64,000 nucleotides of DNA from Siderastrea radians. Taxonomy: Eukaryota; Cnidaria; Anthozoa; Scleractinia; Rhizangiidae. Position 1 is the first letter of the stretch, and every line of letters starts with the position of its first letter. Below are positions 52,969 through 64,000 of the stretch, piece after piece. The notes beneath the pieces were generated by a model, which was not told the origin of the DNA, did no database searches, and saw nothing but the letters and a program-made list of their open reading frames with translations. Location of the stretch: assembly GCA_964017195.1 (NCBI GenBank), contig OZ024890.1, forward strand, positions 48,982,593 to 49,046,592, in the 5' to 3' direction. The position numbers were made by a program, and so were the translations under genes.

Positions 52969-55635
52969 GATCATAACATCCTCCCCACCTTAACCTACTC
53001 TTCAAAATGAAACTGAGAAGTTTCTCCCCTTGTGATCGCTGTAACCTCCCTCGAGAAGCCTTAGTATATCTTTTTAAGCCATCATGCGACGGTCTCATGT
53101 GTCAACACATTTTAAGCATTTATTCTGCTAGATTATATTATATATGCATTATGTAAAAGCTAACCTGAGGCTCCCATACGACAGCCTACCAGGTTCGATC
53201 TCAGTCTCTCTAGTCAAGGGTCCGTCTTCAATGCCTGATCTTCGGCACGGCTCCAAAAGAATACAGACTGCTTGGCAACCTCTTAAGAAAGCACTCAGCA
53301 TCAAACCGAGAAAACTCTTCGAAAACGGGACACTTAGATCCGCGGAACTTGATCGCTCTGGTTACACTCGTCTACCACTGGTCATTCAATGTGAAATGGT
53401 TAATTTGGGATTGACCAATCATGCTGATACCAAAATCCTGTTCTAAAATAAAACTGTAAATAGGTAAGGTTTCAAGGTTGGAATAAATACACGTGAGATG
53501 TGAACCAAACTAAGGATAAAGTAGCCAGATAGAAACACCCATCCGGAAAAGCACTTTTTAGATGTGGCCAAAAAATATGTGGCAATATATTCCTAATCCA
53601 GTGCAATAGCACTGGACATCTTGGAAGAGGTACATAAAACTCGCCCTCGTGAAAAGGGCCCAGAAAAAGAAGACTGTCCAGCATAGAATGATATACATAT
53701 TTACTGCTAAAATTCCTAAGTAGTCCCGAGACTTCCCATGACATAAAGTCTCTGTATCGTGCTGTGATAACGTGAATGTCTGACGCATCCCGCTCCTACG
53801 TCACTAAATCATCACAGTAATTATAGACCATAAACTGGGATCGGAAACAAGTGCGTTTGTTATATCTCTGGGGAAAGTAGCCTTCAAAGAAAGTGTCTCC
53901 GTAGGCTTTTGAGCACCATTGAAGTATCTATCGCTTTTCACTCCAATTTTCACCCCAAGTTTTCAACCCAATTTTCGAGCAGAGAAAAAGCTAAAATGCT
54001 TCAAACTACGGAAACGCATGCGCATGCTACACGGGGGAAGTGGATGTATTCAGAACACATTTTATGCCTCTGTTATGATTGTAGGTGTGTATGCACGCGC
54101 GTGGCTGTGCCCTTAAAATCGAAATCGAGACCAACACAAAACTTTGTCTTTTTTTTCGTAATGGATAATGATGACGGGATTGCGGCTAACGGGTGATAAT
54201 CACTACTGCATACCACCCTCACTGGTTACTAAAGGGTTAAGTGTAGATACGAAGCTACCTATGGGTAATTTGCTCCACTGCTGACTCTCTCCGAGTGGAA
54301 GAGGTTGTCTTGTTTAGATCCTCTTTATTTCGCCTCGGTCGAGCCGTTTCAAGTCAAGACGTCCAAGCGTCCCTTTGGACCGGGTTAGTCGTTAACTTTC
54401 TTCATCATACTTAAGTGTATTGAAAAGACCGGTTCTTCTTTACATGAAAATATATCGTTCTGGGACCACGGAAACTGTTGTCCGTATTAAGCGGGCTCTT
54501 GTAAGTGAGGCAAACTTATCTTCTTGCTGAAAGTACAGTAGAATACCACATAATAGTTACACTATGAGAACGAAAATTAAGGAATGAACAAAAATGTTCA
54601 TTTTTAAAATAAAAACTGATTGTAATATGCGTAAATGTCTGACGCAGTGTGTTTTTAATTCTCAAAACAAATCTGTCAGTTTTCCGGCGCTGGCGTCCGT
54701 AATAAGTGGGTAAATTTTTAAGGAAATGTGCAGGATTTTTGACGGGACCAAGTAAGCTGTCCGGAATCCTGAACGAGATGTCTGTATTAAGCGAAAGTCC
54801 GTGAGGTGGGCTTCAACTGTCCTCACGTAAGCGCCCAGAAATCAAACTTTAAGTTAAACTCTTTATTTTGATGATGCCTTTCGCAGAACCAAGACCATTG
54901 TAGAAGCTAACAAATTGCAAAAAGTAATATTCACAAGGAACTGCTAGCTTTCATCCGAAGAGTCAAAGGTTAGAAATAGAATTATCTTGTACAACATAAT
55001 AAATAGCATCACAGTAACACTTTAAAAACGATTTCTTCCAAAAAATAGTATAGATTTCTAAAATCTAAAATAAATGTCTTCCAAGCAGTTAAGAATCGCA
55101 AAAGAGTCGTGATTCTGGGAGGTCAAATTATCAACGTTCGCAATTTTGCTATGATGTTTTCCTCGTTATATTCGTGTTTTACTCTTGTGTGAGCTGTAAC
55201 TGAACTGAAAAGGTGTGATGTTCGGCGCTAATATATTGGACAACATGAAATGATATTAGTTAGTTTGATTTAATTCTACAATGTGTTCATGCAAACAGAA
55301 CAATCTTGAGAGCTCTTTAGATTATTTCGAAACCGCGAATAAAAGTTAAACTAGGCCTGTTGTTCCACGTTTTTCTATCGTAAAAGTGTTATCTAAAAAA
55401 CAATCGCAGAACAGATGCCAGAGCCATCTCAGACTTGTTCAAACCGTATGACAAACGTCAGGGCTGATTAAATGTTTCAAGGATAAATATTAACCGATTC
55501 GCAGTCGACATATTTTACCACTTGTCCAGGTGTCGAGCACCGTAGCTTAACAGATAGTCAAGTCTGCAGTTCACTATCAGTGCTCTTCCGTCTTTTGACG
55601 ACTACTGAAAACGAATTGAACTCCTACCTGACGAA
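52969..55635. other. No gene recognised
   Basis: The 100-codon frame at 53,144-53,446 is open but has no known domain. Segments with TCCGTATTAAGCG and TCCGTAATAAGTG (about 54,480, 54,688 and 54,781) look like a dispersed repeat with internal copies, but no ends could be set. Confidence 0.35.
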
Positions 55636-55696
55636 ATGGAACCGTTCAGAATTCTTCTGATTGTGCTCCTGGCCAAATCGGTGTGGTCCTTGAGAG
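55636..55696 (+). CDS. Chitinase exon 1: signal peptide
   Basis: It starts at an ATG and encodes a short, strongly hydrophobic leader ending SVWSLR, a typical secretion signal. It ends GAG|GTACAA in phase 1. Confidence 0.75.
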
Positions 55697-56389
55697 GTAC
55701 AACTGTTACCAATCGCCATGATTTATTAAGCTATTTTCCATATTTTTAGTTGGTGAAAAGTAAAGACGAAAATCAACACCCCACGCGTTGGAACCCTTTT
55801 CATAACGGGCTAAGAGAGTGCCATAAAAATTCGGTGGTATTAATTTAAGGGTTCATCTGATTATCGAACAGTTTTTAGATGTAGTTAATCAATCCTGAAT
55901 CTTTTTTCACAATGTAATCCATTGTGAAAAAAGTGCACCCTTCTTGCGGAGGACATTGGGCAGTTTAAGCAACCACGACGGCAACGAGAACGTGAAATAA
56001 CAAAAGGCCTTAACTGACGAGCAAAACAATGACTCTGCACGTGCGTTATGCATTCGTGTACATTTCTTTGCCGTGCTCTGCAAAACAACAAAGTGAAATG
56101 ACCAGTTTTAAGGTTTTAGGTAGAACGGGGACACACGACTGTGAATTTTCTTTCTCCAACTGAACTTGAGAGCCGTCCCTACGAATTCAATTCCCGGATA
56201 GTTCGGCCTCATTAGACAATTTAAACGAGCTGAATCGCGAAGCAGTATAAAATGACCTAAATTCACAATTTAAATTATGCTCTCCTTTGCGTTACCGTAT
56301 TCGTTGCAGTCTCTAATATTGTTATGAAATCTCCTTGCAAATCAGTTTGTTATGTCTTGATTGTTATTTTTGTCTCTTTTTATCAAAAG

Positions 56390-56560
56390 GCTCACGATCT
56401 GGAAGGCACTTACTGGTTGGCTACTGGGGACAAAATGGCGCGGGGCCTTCACACGGTCGTTCTAACTACGAGAAACCGCTTAAGGAAGTTTGTCTGACAA
56501 CAAAGTACGATATCCTAGCAGTTTCGTTTGTCATCACATTCTGGGACAAGAGAAACAAAG
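56390..56560 (+). CDS. Chitinase exon 2: first GH18 strand
   Basis: It follows TATCAAAAG and encodes HLLVGYWGQNGAG, the first strand of the barrel in hevamine-like chitinases. It ends AACAAAG|GTAGCA. Phase is kept with exons 1 and 3. Confidence 0.85.
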
Positions 56561-56617
56561 GTAGCAGCACTGATAGATTCTCTTAGCTATTTTACACTGA
56601 CATTTGAGTGTAGCTTG

Positions 56618-56851
56618 TTCGTTCGCTCGTTCGTTCGTTCGTTCGTTTGTTCGTTCGTCGGTTCGTTCATTTATTCTTTCGTTCGTTTTATTCTATTCAT
56701 CCATCCATCCATCCATCCATCCATTCATCCATTCATTCATTCATTCATTCATTCATTCATTCATTCATTCATTCATTCACTCATTCTTGCATTCATTCAT
56801 TCGTTCGTTCATTCATTCATTCATTCATTCATTCGTTTGTTCGTTCGTTTG
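56618..56851. repeat. (TTCG)n/(ATTC)n microsatellite in chitinase intron 2
   Basis: Long runs of GTTC, ATCC and ATTC tetranucleotides. The Ser/His/Phe-rich open frames seen here in three phases are an artefact of the repeat. Confidence 0.95.
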
Positions 56852-57153
56852 TTTTGTTACTAATTATCAATCAATAACTGCAACTTGACAAAGGAAACCG
56901 ATTTGGTTGAAAAACTCTTCTGCTAAGTGTAGGAATCTTCAAACTTATGTTCTAACCATCTCTCCGAACAGCCTTTCTAAGAATTAAAACACATCATTAA
57001 TTTTTCTACTCAGCGCACTGTTCATTTGAATTGCAACGTGCAATCTGAATGGTTGCATGAATCACCCAATAAGTCTTTTTTTTTTTCATCTGTAACACTC
57101 GCTTTTTACATGGAAATCTCGCGCACGTTAACTGTTTCAAATGGAGTCTTTCT

Positions 57154-57281
57154 GGCGCAGGATTCACAAAGCTATCCTAAGTCAAGATGAATCGTAACAA
57201 TTGTTTCTTAAAAATAGGCTTTTGTTTTCCAACAATACATAGGCACAACTTATCTTAGGAGGGCTTCATGAATCCAGCCCC
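57154..57281. mobile_element. Small MITE in chitinase intron 2
   Basis: The left end GGCGCAGGATTCACAAAGC and the right end (GGGGCTGGATTCATGAAGC on the other strand) pair with some mismatches and continue through TCCTAAG. About 128 bases, non-coding. Confidence 0.65.
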
Positions 57282-57660
57282 TGGTTACAAAAGCAGTAAC
57301 AATCTTATTGACTGAGTTGGTCTTATTCAGATGTAGAATATTGCACTTGTTTTTCTTTTGTTCACTTTTCATATTGGTCTACATGTGAAAAAAGAACAGA
57401 ACTCGAGCAGTATATATTTCTATATCTGGCGCCTGGTTAAAACAACTATATACCTTTCAAGCAGTTCTTATGTGCTAGTCTGTATGTGTCTTATTTGAAA
57501 AGAATAAAAAGAAAAAGCCTTAGACACAAAGAAGAAAGATGAAAGGTGAGATGCCTTTGACAGTTGAAACTTAGCGAACTAGAGAAATTCAAAGAGAAGT
57601 TAGTTAAATGACCAAGCTGATAGATGAAAATATTTGGTCAACCATTTCTTCTTCTTTCAG

Positions 57661-57925
57661 ATCAGCTCCCAGGCTTGAACTTTGCCTTTCACTGTGAAAC
57701 AGGAGTTTCCCCAGAGTATCCATTTCTTCTCCGATGTCCTAAAATCGAGGAAGGAATAAAAGAATGTCAAAAGCGAGGAAAGAAAGTCTTAATGTCCATT
57801 GGTGGAGCAACTGGTGATGGAACTCTCCCCAGTCCCGCCAAGGCCAAGGAGTTGGCGCGTACTCTGTATAACCTGTTTCTTGGTGGAAAAGAAAAAAAAT
57901 ATCAGGACATTCGACCGTTCGGAAG
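57661..57925 (+). CDS. Chitinase exon 3: GH18 barrel
   Basis: It follows TTCTTTCAG and encodes LNFAFHC, then CPKIEEGIKECQKRGKKVLM and SIGGATGDGTLPS. The SxGG motif is the substrate-binding strand of GH18. It ends in phase 2 at GGAAG|GTTTGT. Confidence 0.88.
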
Positions 57926-58012
57926 GTTTGTGACACTAGCAATGAAATATGTTTTAAGGTTTCTCCAATATTCCGCAAGTCAAAGTTAAAGAACAACTTA
58001 TTTTCATTTCAG

Positions 58013-58191
58013 TGCAATAATGGACGGTATCGACCTGGACATTGAGGGTGGCAAAGGTGATAACTACCCTGACTTCATAAGGGAACTGCGCATGCTTATG
58101 GACAAGGATCCACAGAAAAGTTACTTGATCACCGGCGCACCTCAATGTCCGTATCCTGACCATTATCTTGGTCCAGAAACTCCAGGATCTG
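58013..58191 (+). CDS. Chitinase exon 4: catalytic motif
   Basis: It follows TTTCATTTCAG and encodes IMDGIDLDIEGG, the DxxDxDxE active site of GH18 with the catalytic Glu intact. It then encodes YLITGAPQCPYPD. It ends TCTG|GTACGA in phase 1. Confidence 0.92.
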
Positions 58192-59029
58192 GTACGAGCT
58201 TTTTATATTTTCTTCCTTCCTTGTCTTGCTTCTAGTTTTCACTTTCTTGTCTGCTTGGTGTATCAGCCACGTTTTCGCTGGCACTCTTTTATATTTCTCT
58301 AAACGCACAGTAAGTAATGGCTACCGTATCCACGAATAATCGCCCACCCTCGAATGATCACCCCCTTTGAACCAAATATTTGAAATAGTTGCCCATTTAT
58401 AAAATTACCCATGTTCTCCCTTCCCTCGGACAAATTTAGCCGTAAAAGACCGATGATGATGTTTTTCATCTGTAAAAATATGTCTTCGTGTGATCAAAAC
58501 TGCTGCTTTTAATTATTTTTGTGATAAAGGTTTCGCTACAACATGTGATATGTTAAAGTTCATAAATTTGTTTGAGATAATCAGCACCTCGAATAATCGC
58601 CCTCCCTCCTATAACCGCTTCATTTGGTTTCGAAAAAACAATCACCAACGGCGATTATTTGAGGAAAAAACAGTTATTTACTACGTATGCAGTGGATGAA
58701 AACAGCCCGAAACAAGGGAGTAGTAAAAAGGTAAGCCTTTATATCTCGTTCTCTGTTTCCCTGAAATCTACTTATCCTTGCATCATTTCCTTCTGCGTAG
58801 ACATTCTAAATCTGAAATAAAGAAAGAAAGATTATTGGATTATGAACAACAAACCCATGATAACATTGGGAACTTCAGGATGGGTAATAAACGCAAATTA
58901 AATGCTAAACTACCACAAAACGTAGCTTTTAACGCATTTGCGGTAATAACGTAACCGTACGAACTCTTCGTTTTAATATCTATTTTATTATCTTTTAATA
59001 TCTAACATCTAACTGTAATGACTTTGAAG

Positions 59030-59253
59030 GTTTAGAAGAGGCGGGACAACACGTGGACCACCTTTATATTCAGTTCTACAATAACTACTGCCACACTGGA
59101 GACAAATGATTTGATGGCACACTGAACCAATGGCTGAACTTCGCACAGAAGAAGAGTGGACCGCTGATATTTATTGGAGTGCCGGCTCACACAAGAGCCT
59201 CCAGTGGAGCGCAGTTCTATCGAACGCCGAGTGAGCTATCAACGGTCTAAGGA
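59030..59253 (+). CDS. Chitinase exon 5, contains two stop codons
   Basis: It follows ACTTTGAAG and encodes VDHLYIQFYNNYCHTGDK, then TGA, then FDGTLNQWLNFAQKKSGPLI and FIGVPAHTRASSGAQFYRTP, then TAA two codons before the donor site. Amino-acid content on both sides of the stops is typical of the family and phase is kept into exon 6, so the stops are substitutions and not frame errors. Confidence 0.82.
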
Positions 59254-59749
59254 GTAAGAACGGACCACAAATTCATTATCAGCAATATCGTCAATGTCAT
59301 CAAGATCACTATCATTTCTGTGTGGCCCTGCATGCACGCTGTGAGGTCATTCCAGGCTAAATCTCTACTGGTTTCTAAATTTGTCAGAAGAAGTATTTTG
59401 CCATCCACGTGAAAGACGATGCCAGTTTTTTTTTTAAGGCCTCTCCTTTCTCTAAATTATTTCCGCAAGGAGTAAAGAATTTTAAGGAACTCTTGGCGCA
59501 ACCTTGCTTATGGGTATTGTAGAAACCTAAAGACACACTAGCCAGATCAGAAGCGTTTATAAAGCATAGTATCTATTTTTTGGACATTTCTCACCTGGAT
59601 ACATGAAAAAATAAAGAAATAACAAGTTGGGGCACGTGAATCACGAGCTCTTTACCTGACGGGTTGCATGAATTGGATGTAATTGGGTATTACATGGAAT
59701 TTAATTCCTGCTCTCACTCCATATTCTGTTTTTCATTTTTGTCATCTAG

Positions 59750-59969
59750 AAACTGAAAGGAAGGGCAGGAATTGGCGGTATAATGCTGTGGGACGTGTCT
59801 TGGGATCAAAACAACGTCGTCAGCGGAAGACGATATTCCGAGCATGCGATTGACCTGCTTCAGGGCACATCAATCGTCGAACCCACAGGAACTCCCACAA
59901 CGGCTGCTCCAGCAACTGGAAGGCCTACACAGGGACCCCAAGCAACACCCACGACCCAACCGTCACAGG
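59750..59969 (+). CDS. Chitinase exon 6: end of the barrel and linker
   Basis: It follows GTCATCTAG in phase 0. It encodes GIGGIMLWDVSWDQNN, the last barrel strand, then a linker rich in Thr, Pro, Ala and Gly that is likely O-glycosylated. It ends CACAGG|GTAAAT. Confidence 0.87.
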
Positions 59970-61312
59970 GTAAATAACATTTTTTGTAATCGAGGCTGAA
60001 GTCTGTTATAGGAAGAAGAACGAGAGCAGTAATCACGAAAAAGCAAAGAACAGCGCTATCATGAATTGTTCCTTTAGTGCCTTTTTTGGTTCCCAAAGTG
60101 CCTAATGAAGTACTGAGCACGTCCAAAAAAATTCAGATTTCAGTCGAAATCCGGGTACACCAGAAACAAAATCCCTATCCCCGCAATTTCGGACCAGAAG
60201 ACTATATCAAAGCCTGGTAACTATGAGTTATCAGTTTCTAAATCCTTAATTCCTGCTTAGTCTTCTCACCAATCCTGTCCGTTATTATAAATTGTATATC
60301 CCCCGTCTTCGATTTCTTCCTTGCGGGCTGAGAACTTAGGTTATGAATGCAGAATATCGTGGCAAAGATCAGCAGGTTAAATGAATTTAACGTGAGTTAT
60401 CTCTCAGGAGAAGAATCGTTCATAAGTGAGCGTTGCCTTTGATTATGAAGGTAAACATGTCCACTCAGAGGTGTGTGGCTATATGAATAAATAAAATGAG
60501 ACCTATTTGGATTGCGGAGGTGGAATGGATCGCTTACAGTTCCTATTTTTTAAAACTTTTCATTGTTTGCAGTTCAAGTAATAAAATATAAAAGGGAAAT
60601 CCAGAATTGACGTTTTTTGTTTGTTTGATGAAAAAGGGGATCTCTTGCAGAAAACCGCTCACGAGAGCTCAGTTCTTTGGACCAAGATAAATGTACAAAA
60701 TAATTGAAAATAGAGAATGAGTTGGGATACAAAAGCCCAGGGTCGGTCGCGCTATTTTTAAGGCAGGCTCGTGTGGGACACCGTCTTATAGCAATGTAAA
60801 AAAGAGAGGAATTGCGTCGTAGTAGGTTGTTCAAAGTCACTGGACGATTGACTGGTATGTTAATGATATATGGACGTGGGGACGGCAGAGGGCTGATATT
60901 TTGGCCGTCGTTTTCTTGGAGGCAAGGCTAGGTAATGCAGTGCCTCTATAAGATGTTTATTGGATGAATTCGAAAAATGGAGGCGCGGCCGATTGTTGTA
61001 CACAACAATTTTCAAGAGAGTTTTGGGCATTAATGCTAGCATCTACCGTTTGGTATAAACCTTTTGCTGGGGGTCTTCATTGCAGATCACGCAAAATTTA
61101 TTTATCTTTGACTCCCACTAGAAACAATCCGTGAACCTAGGTGCTCACAACTGTATAACCCCAGCTTGTAAGGGCACGCCTTTGATGAACCACAGGTTTC
61201 TTGTAATTTGTGTAGTCCGGGCTTACATGTACGTGGTGAACACAAACAAAAGACTTCTCTACGTTCATATTTTTTCGATAACCTCTCGACTAAAATTAAT
61301 TTTTGCTTTCAG

Positions 61313-61482
61313 GACCTTTTACATGCTCAGGCAAAGCAGATGGGACCTATCCTGACCCTTCAGACTGCTCTAATTATCACCAGTGCTATGGAGACGTGCA
61401 ATACGACTTTAGGTGCCCTGCAGGTCTCCTGTTTAACAAGGAGGCTAAGATCTGTGATTGGCCCGCAAACGTCACGTGTTGA
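61313..61482 (+). CDS. Chitinase exon 7: CBM14 chitin-binding domain
   Basis: It follows TTTGCTTTCAG. It encodes a peritrophin-A-type module with six cysteines (FTC, SDC, HQC, FRC, KIC, VTC) and the aromatic-rich NYHQCYGDVQYDFRC core, ending with TGA directly after the last cysteine. Confidence 0.9.
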
Positions 61483-64000
61483 ATTTCAGTATCACGGAAT
61501 GACCAATAACAAATTTAACCAAGAATGTTAAAAAATGGTTAAGGTTTTAGTTGTAGTAGAAATGCGGTATAAAATAAACATGATATCACATGAATTTACT
61601 TTAGTGTGTCTTCAGTATTTTACGCTCAGTAGATCAACGGTGATGAACCTATTCTCAGATTCACCCATAAGCAAATACAAATATTTTTTTGTGTAAAAAT
61701 CATAAAGTGTTGACAACTAAATTCATTTGCCTGTGTTGGTGTCATGTAGGCCGATTTGGCTCAAAATTTATACCTCTTTCATTGCTTGCGCATTCATGAG
61801 TCAAAAACGATTCTAGTAGGCGCTACTTTTTATGGATTCGCAGGTGACTAATACAATCGGACAAAGGAGGTAGTATGAATTTGGAAACCAAGGGTAACTA
61901 CACTATTCGCAATCGCGGGGGAGACCATAAGTTCAGAGGTTTGAGTCTGGCAATTGATACTGAAAGATACGTCTGGGGATCTGAGACTGTAAGGCACAAG
62001 CCATTAAAGTCTTGTGCAATGCCAATAACAAAGAACTAAGCAGAAAAAAATTGTTTGATATTCTCCATCTAATTTGAGACAGTCTGGATATACGTCAGCA
62101 TACCACTCATTCGTATATTTGATTGTCAATTAAAAATACCTCTCCCGAGCAACTAAATATCCCGCCGAAGAAAAATTAGTCATGGATTCTAAGCAAAAAT
62201 GACGGGCATTGATGAAAGCTTATTCGGGGGGACTAAATGCTGATATGTTAGAGCCCTATAAATGAAGCATGCCTTGCACAGTAACCACACTTCGGCTTTC
62301 AAAGCAGTTGAACATTTTTATTGATTCCGTAATGGATAGCACTCGGCACCTAACACTGCAACTAAATATTGAGAGTAAATACAATTGACCGCAAAAGCCG
62401 CGAATGTTTTGTGATTGTCTTGGCTCGCTAACTAAAACAAACAAAAGCACTTCTCAGCTGTCAATCAGCTGTCAATCGGCTGTCACAAGAGCTACTCGAC
62501 CAAAAGCATCTTAATGCTTGGATGAAAGTCGGGAACTAGGGATGCACACATCCGACAAAAATATCGCGTTCCTTTGTAGCCTTTGTAGTCTAACAGCGTT
62601 TTATGTTTCTTTTAACCATGTAGCTCTTGAAACGCCTTGGACAGATGAACACAAAAATTTTCATTCAACTCCGACTTGCATCAATTTATCTCAAGTCATA
62701 TAACGTTTAACCTTAATTAGCCTAGTTCTGCTTGCAGTTCAATTCCCGGGAACTCAGTGCAACGCGATTCCATCCAGCCTACCGGTCAGCGATAAAAAAT
62801 GGGGAAGGAAAGTCTTACTCCAATGGAATCCAAGTCCAAAGTCCAATGCGTGGTTCATGTACAACACCTGGGGGTGGGGGTACTCCCTTATATGGCTTAT
62901 AGGAGGATGTGCCGTTGGGCAGGCATGGTTTTGGTCTGTTTGTGCTAAACGGGGTATATAATTTTTTATGTGTCTGTTCTAAACAGGGTGTGTATTTTGT
63001 CATCTGTTGTCCTACACAGGGTAGGTTTGCTGAGGGGTGCCGCTGAGGGTTTGAAACCCTCAGCGGCACCCCTATACCCAAACATGCGTCAATGACCCCC
63101 CACTACCCCACCCCGTGGTACAACACAGCATGTATTGTTGAAAAGAAAGGCTATTGTTAATTAGCAATACTTTGAAATCACCTCAGGAGTGCATCTTAAA
63201 TCTGGCCCCTTCTGCATGGTTGACATTGTAAATATCGCCTGGCACAGGTCTTTAGTTTACCTGGGATTTTAGAGCTACACATTACGGCAAAAAGCAAAAA
63301 AGCAATGCACCCTTAATTTAACGACATGTTTTCGACAATCCGGTAAAAGTAAAATCACAATGGTAAGAATTCTAAACAGCTTGAAAACTGAACTGAACTA
63401 AGCTCCATTGCCTGTTCAGCACACATACCTAGCATTCCAAAGTAATAGTTCAGTTTGCAGGCTATCCAGCATTACCCGTCTACCGTTCACTTGAGCTGAA
63501 GATATCTAAGTTAAGTTATTAACTTGGAATTCAATCACATCAGAGTTGTTTTCAATATCCAAGGGGGACAAGAGGCAAGGTTCATTTTGATCATATTTGT
63601 ATGGTAAATAGCTTGCTATAAATATTAGTTATCATTATTATTTTAGTCGAATTTATTCTGCTCTCTTTGAAAAACCGTGTAATCACTTTAAGACATTAGT
63701 CATCTAAAGTACAACCACATTGATTTTGATTCATCATTTCAGATGGTTTTTGATAGCAAAACAATCACAATACAAATCATTTTTTTTTAATTGTTATCGT
63801 TCCCAAAAGAGAGAGGACAGATGGAAACAGACAAAGAATAATTGCTTGAAAATTATAAGGCGGGCCATAAGCATCTCAGAATTAGCTCTCAATAAGGAAT
63901 CTGTTAGCTGATTTGTTGACACGAGAAATATGCTCAATTAGTTTGACTCCGGTTTCTTTGTTCTGTCTCCTCTGGACAAGTGGTCTGTTCTTTGTCACCC
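61483..64000. other. 3' flank of the chitinase, no further gene recognised
   Basis: After the AATAAA at 61573-61578 there are only short open frames without known domains. The stretch from about 62,860 to 63,120 is G/C-rich repeat-like sequence containing a perfect palindrome. Confidence 0.4.
63033..63073. repeat. Perfect 20-base palindrome with one-base loop
   Basis: AGGGGTGCCGCTGAGGGTTT is followed by G and then its exact inverted complement. It sits within G-rich repeat-like sequence. It could be the junction of two head-to-head repeat copies or a small hairpin element. Confidence 0.85.

Larger units (their letters stand above)
55636..61482 (+). pseudogene. Class III (hevamine-like) GH18 chitinase with CBM14 tail, two in-frame stops
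   Basis: Seven exons joined by GT-AG introns give a 429-codon frame, counting two internal stops. The order is a signal peptide (MEPFRILLIVLLAKSVWSLR), a GH18 barrel from about residue 27, a Thr/Pro/Gly linker near 335-373, and a six-cysteine peritrophin-A/CBM14 domain from about 374. The barrel has YWGQNG, VLMSIGG and the catalytic DGIDLDIE motif, with Glu177 as acid/base, then QFYNNYC and a late LWDVSWD. The enzyme would be secreted and cut chitin, for digestion, defence or matrix turnover (inference). Exon 5 holds TGA at 59107-59109 (codon 252) and TAA at 59248-59250 (codon 299), each removing the end of the barrel and the binding domain. Every exon keeps phase and no frame is shifted, so this is a very young pseudogene, a null allele or a sequence error. 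An AATAAA is at 61573-61578. Confidence 0.88.

Noticed and set aside
53144..53446. 100-codon plus-strand frame
   Set aside because: Open but without a known domain, homologous copy in the window or clear gene signals. Chance cannot be excluded.
56528..56888. Three overlapping Ser/His/Phe/Arg-rich open frames
   Set aside because: They are translations of tetranucleotide repeats inside a chitinase intron.
59107..59109. TGA in the chitinase as a selenocysteine or programmed readthrough codon
   Set aside because: The position lies outside the catalytic motif, GH18 chitinases are not selenoproteins, and a second stop (TAA) occurs in the same exon. A nonsense substitution is simpler.

Overview
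The window is eukaryotic nuclear DNA, AT-rich and full of small mobile elements. The gene set points to an anthozoan cnidarian, most likely a stony coral. The evidence is a cluster of intronless rhodopsin-type receptors in tandem array, a hevamine-like GH18 chitinase with a CBM14 tail split over seven exons with GT-AG introns, a BEL/Pao retrotransposon, decayed Crypton-like and LINE sequences, and many palindromic MITE-like elements. I cannot name the species.

Layout. 0.8-1.8 kb, minus strand: an intronless six-pass membrane protein I do not recognise. 3.0-12.4 kb, plus strand: one uninterrupted 3117-codon reading frame for a giant coiled-coil protein with three hydrophobic hairpins near its C-terminus. 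This is the most unusual gene here. 14.8-15.8 kb, plus strand: an intact intronless GPCR. 16.7-20.6 kb: a graveyard of elements (tRNA-derived repeat, tyrosine-recombinase relic, TTAA-flanked element, foldback repeat). 20.6-26.6 kb: a BEL/Pao element with near-identical LTRs and a perfect 5-bp target duplication but a broken, protease-deleted interior. 28.4-32.3 kb: a 3.3-kb spacer between inverted 285-bp arms. 32-36 kb: no gene seen, with a MITE and a microsatellite.

36-49.2 kb: six tandem modules, three of which carry or carried a minus-strand GPCR gene. One GPCR is intact, one is broken by a 205-bp deletion, one module has lost the gene, one GPCR is intact with an altered NPxxY motif, and two modules are short remnants. 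49.4-50.2 kb: a decayed LINE reverse transcriptase. 50.2-52.5 kb: a 2.2-kb nested palindrome. 55.6-61.5 kb, plus strand: the seven-exon chitinase gene, whose reading frame is well conserved across all splice junctions but carries two in-frame stop codons in exon 5. The last 2.5 kb has no recognisable gene.

The four GPCR loci share the same N-terminal and TM motifs and are clearly one paralog family, so the window shows local birth and decay of a receptor family. The other genes have no evident functional link to each other. All intron/exon boundaries and gene calls come from reading the sequence; no database search or transcript evidence was available.
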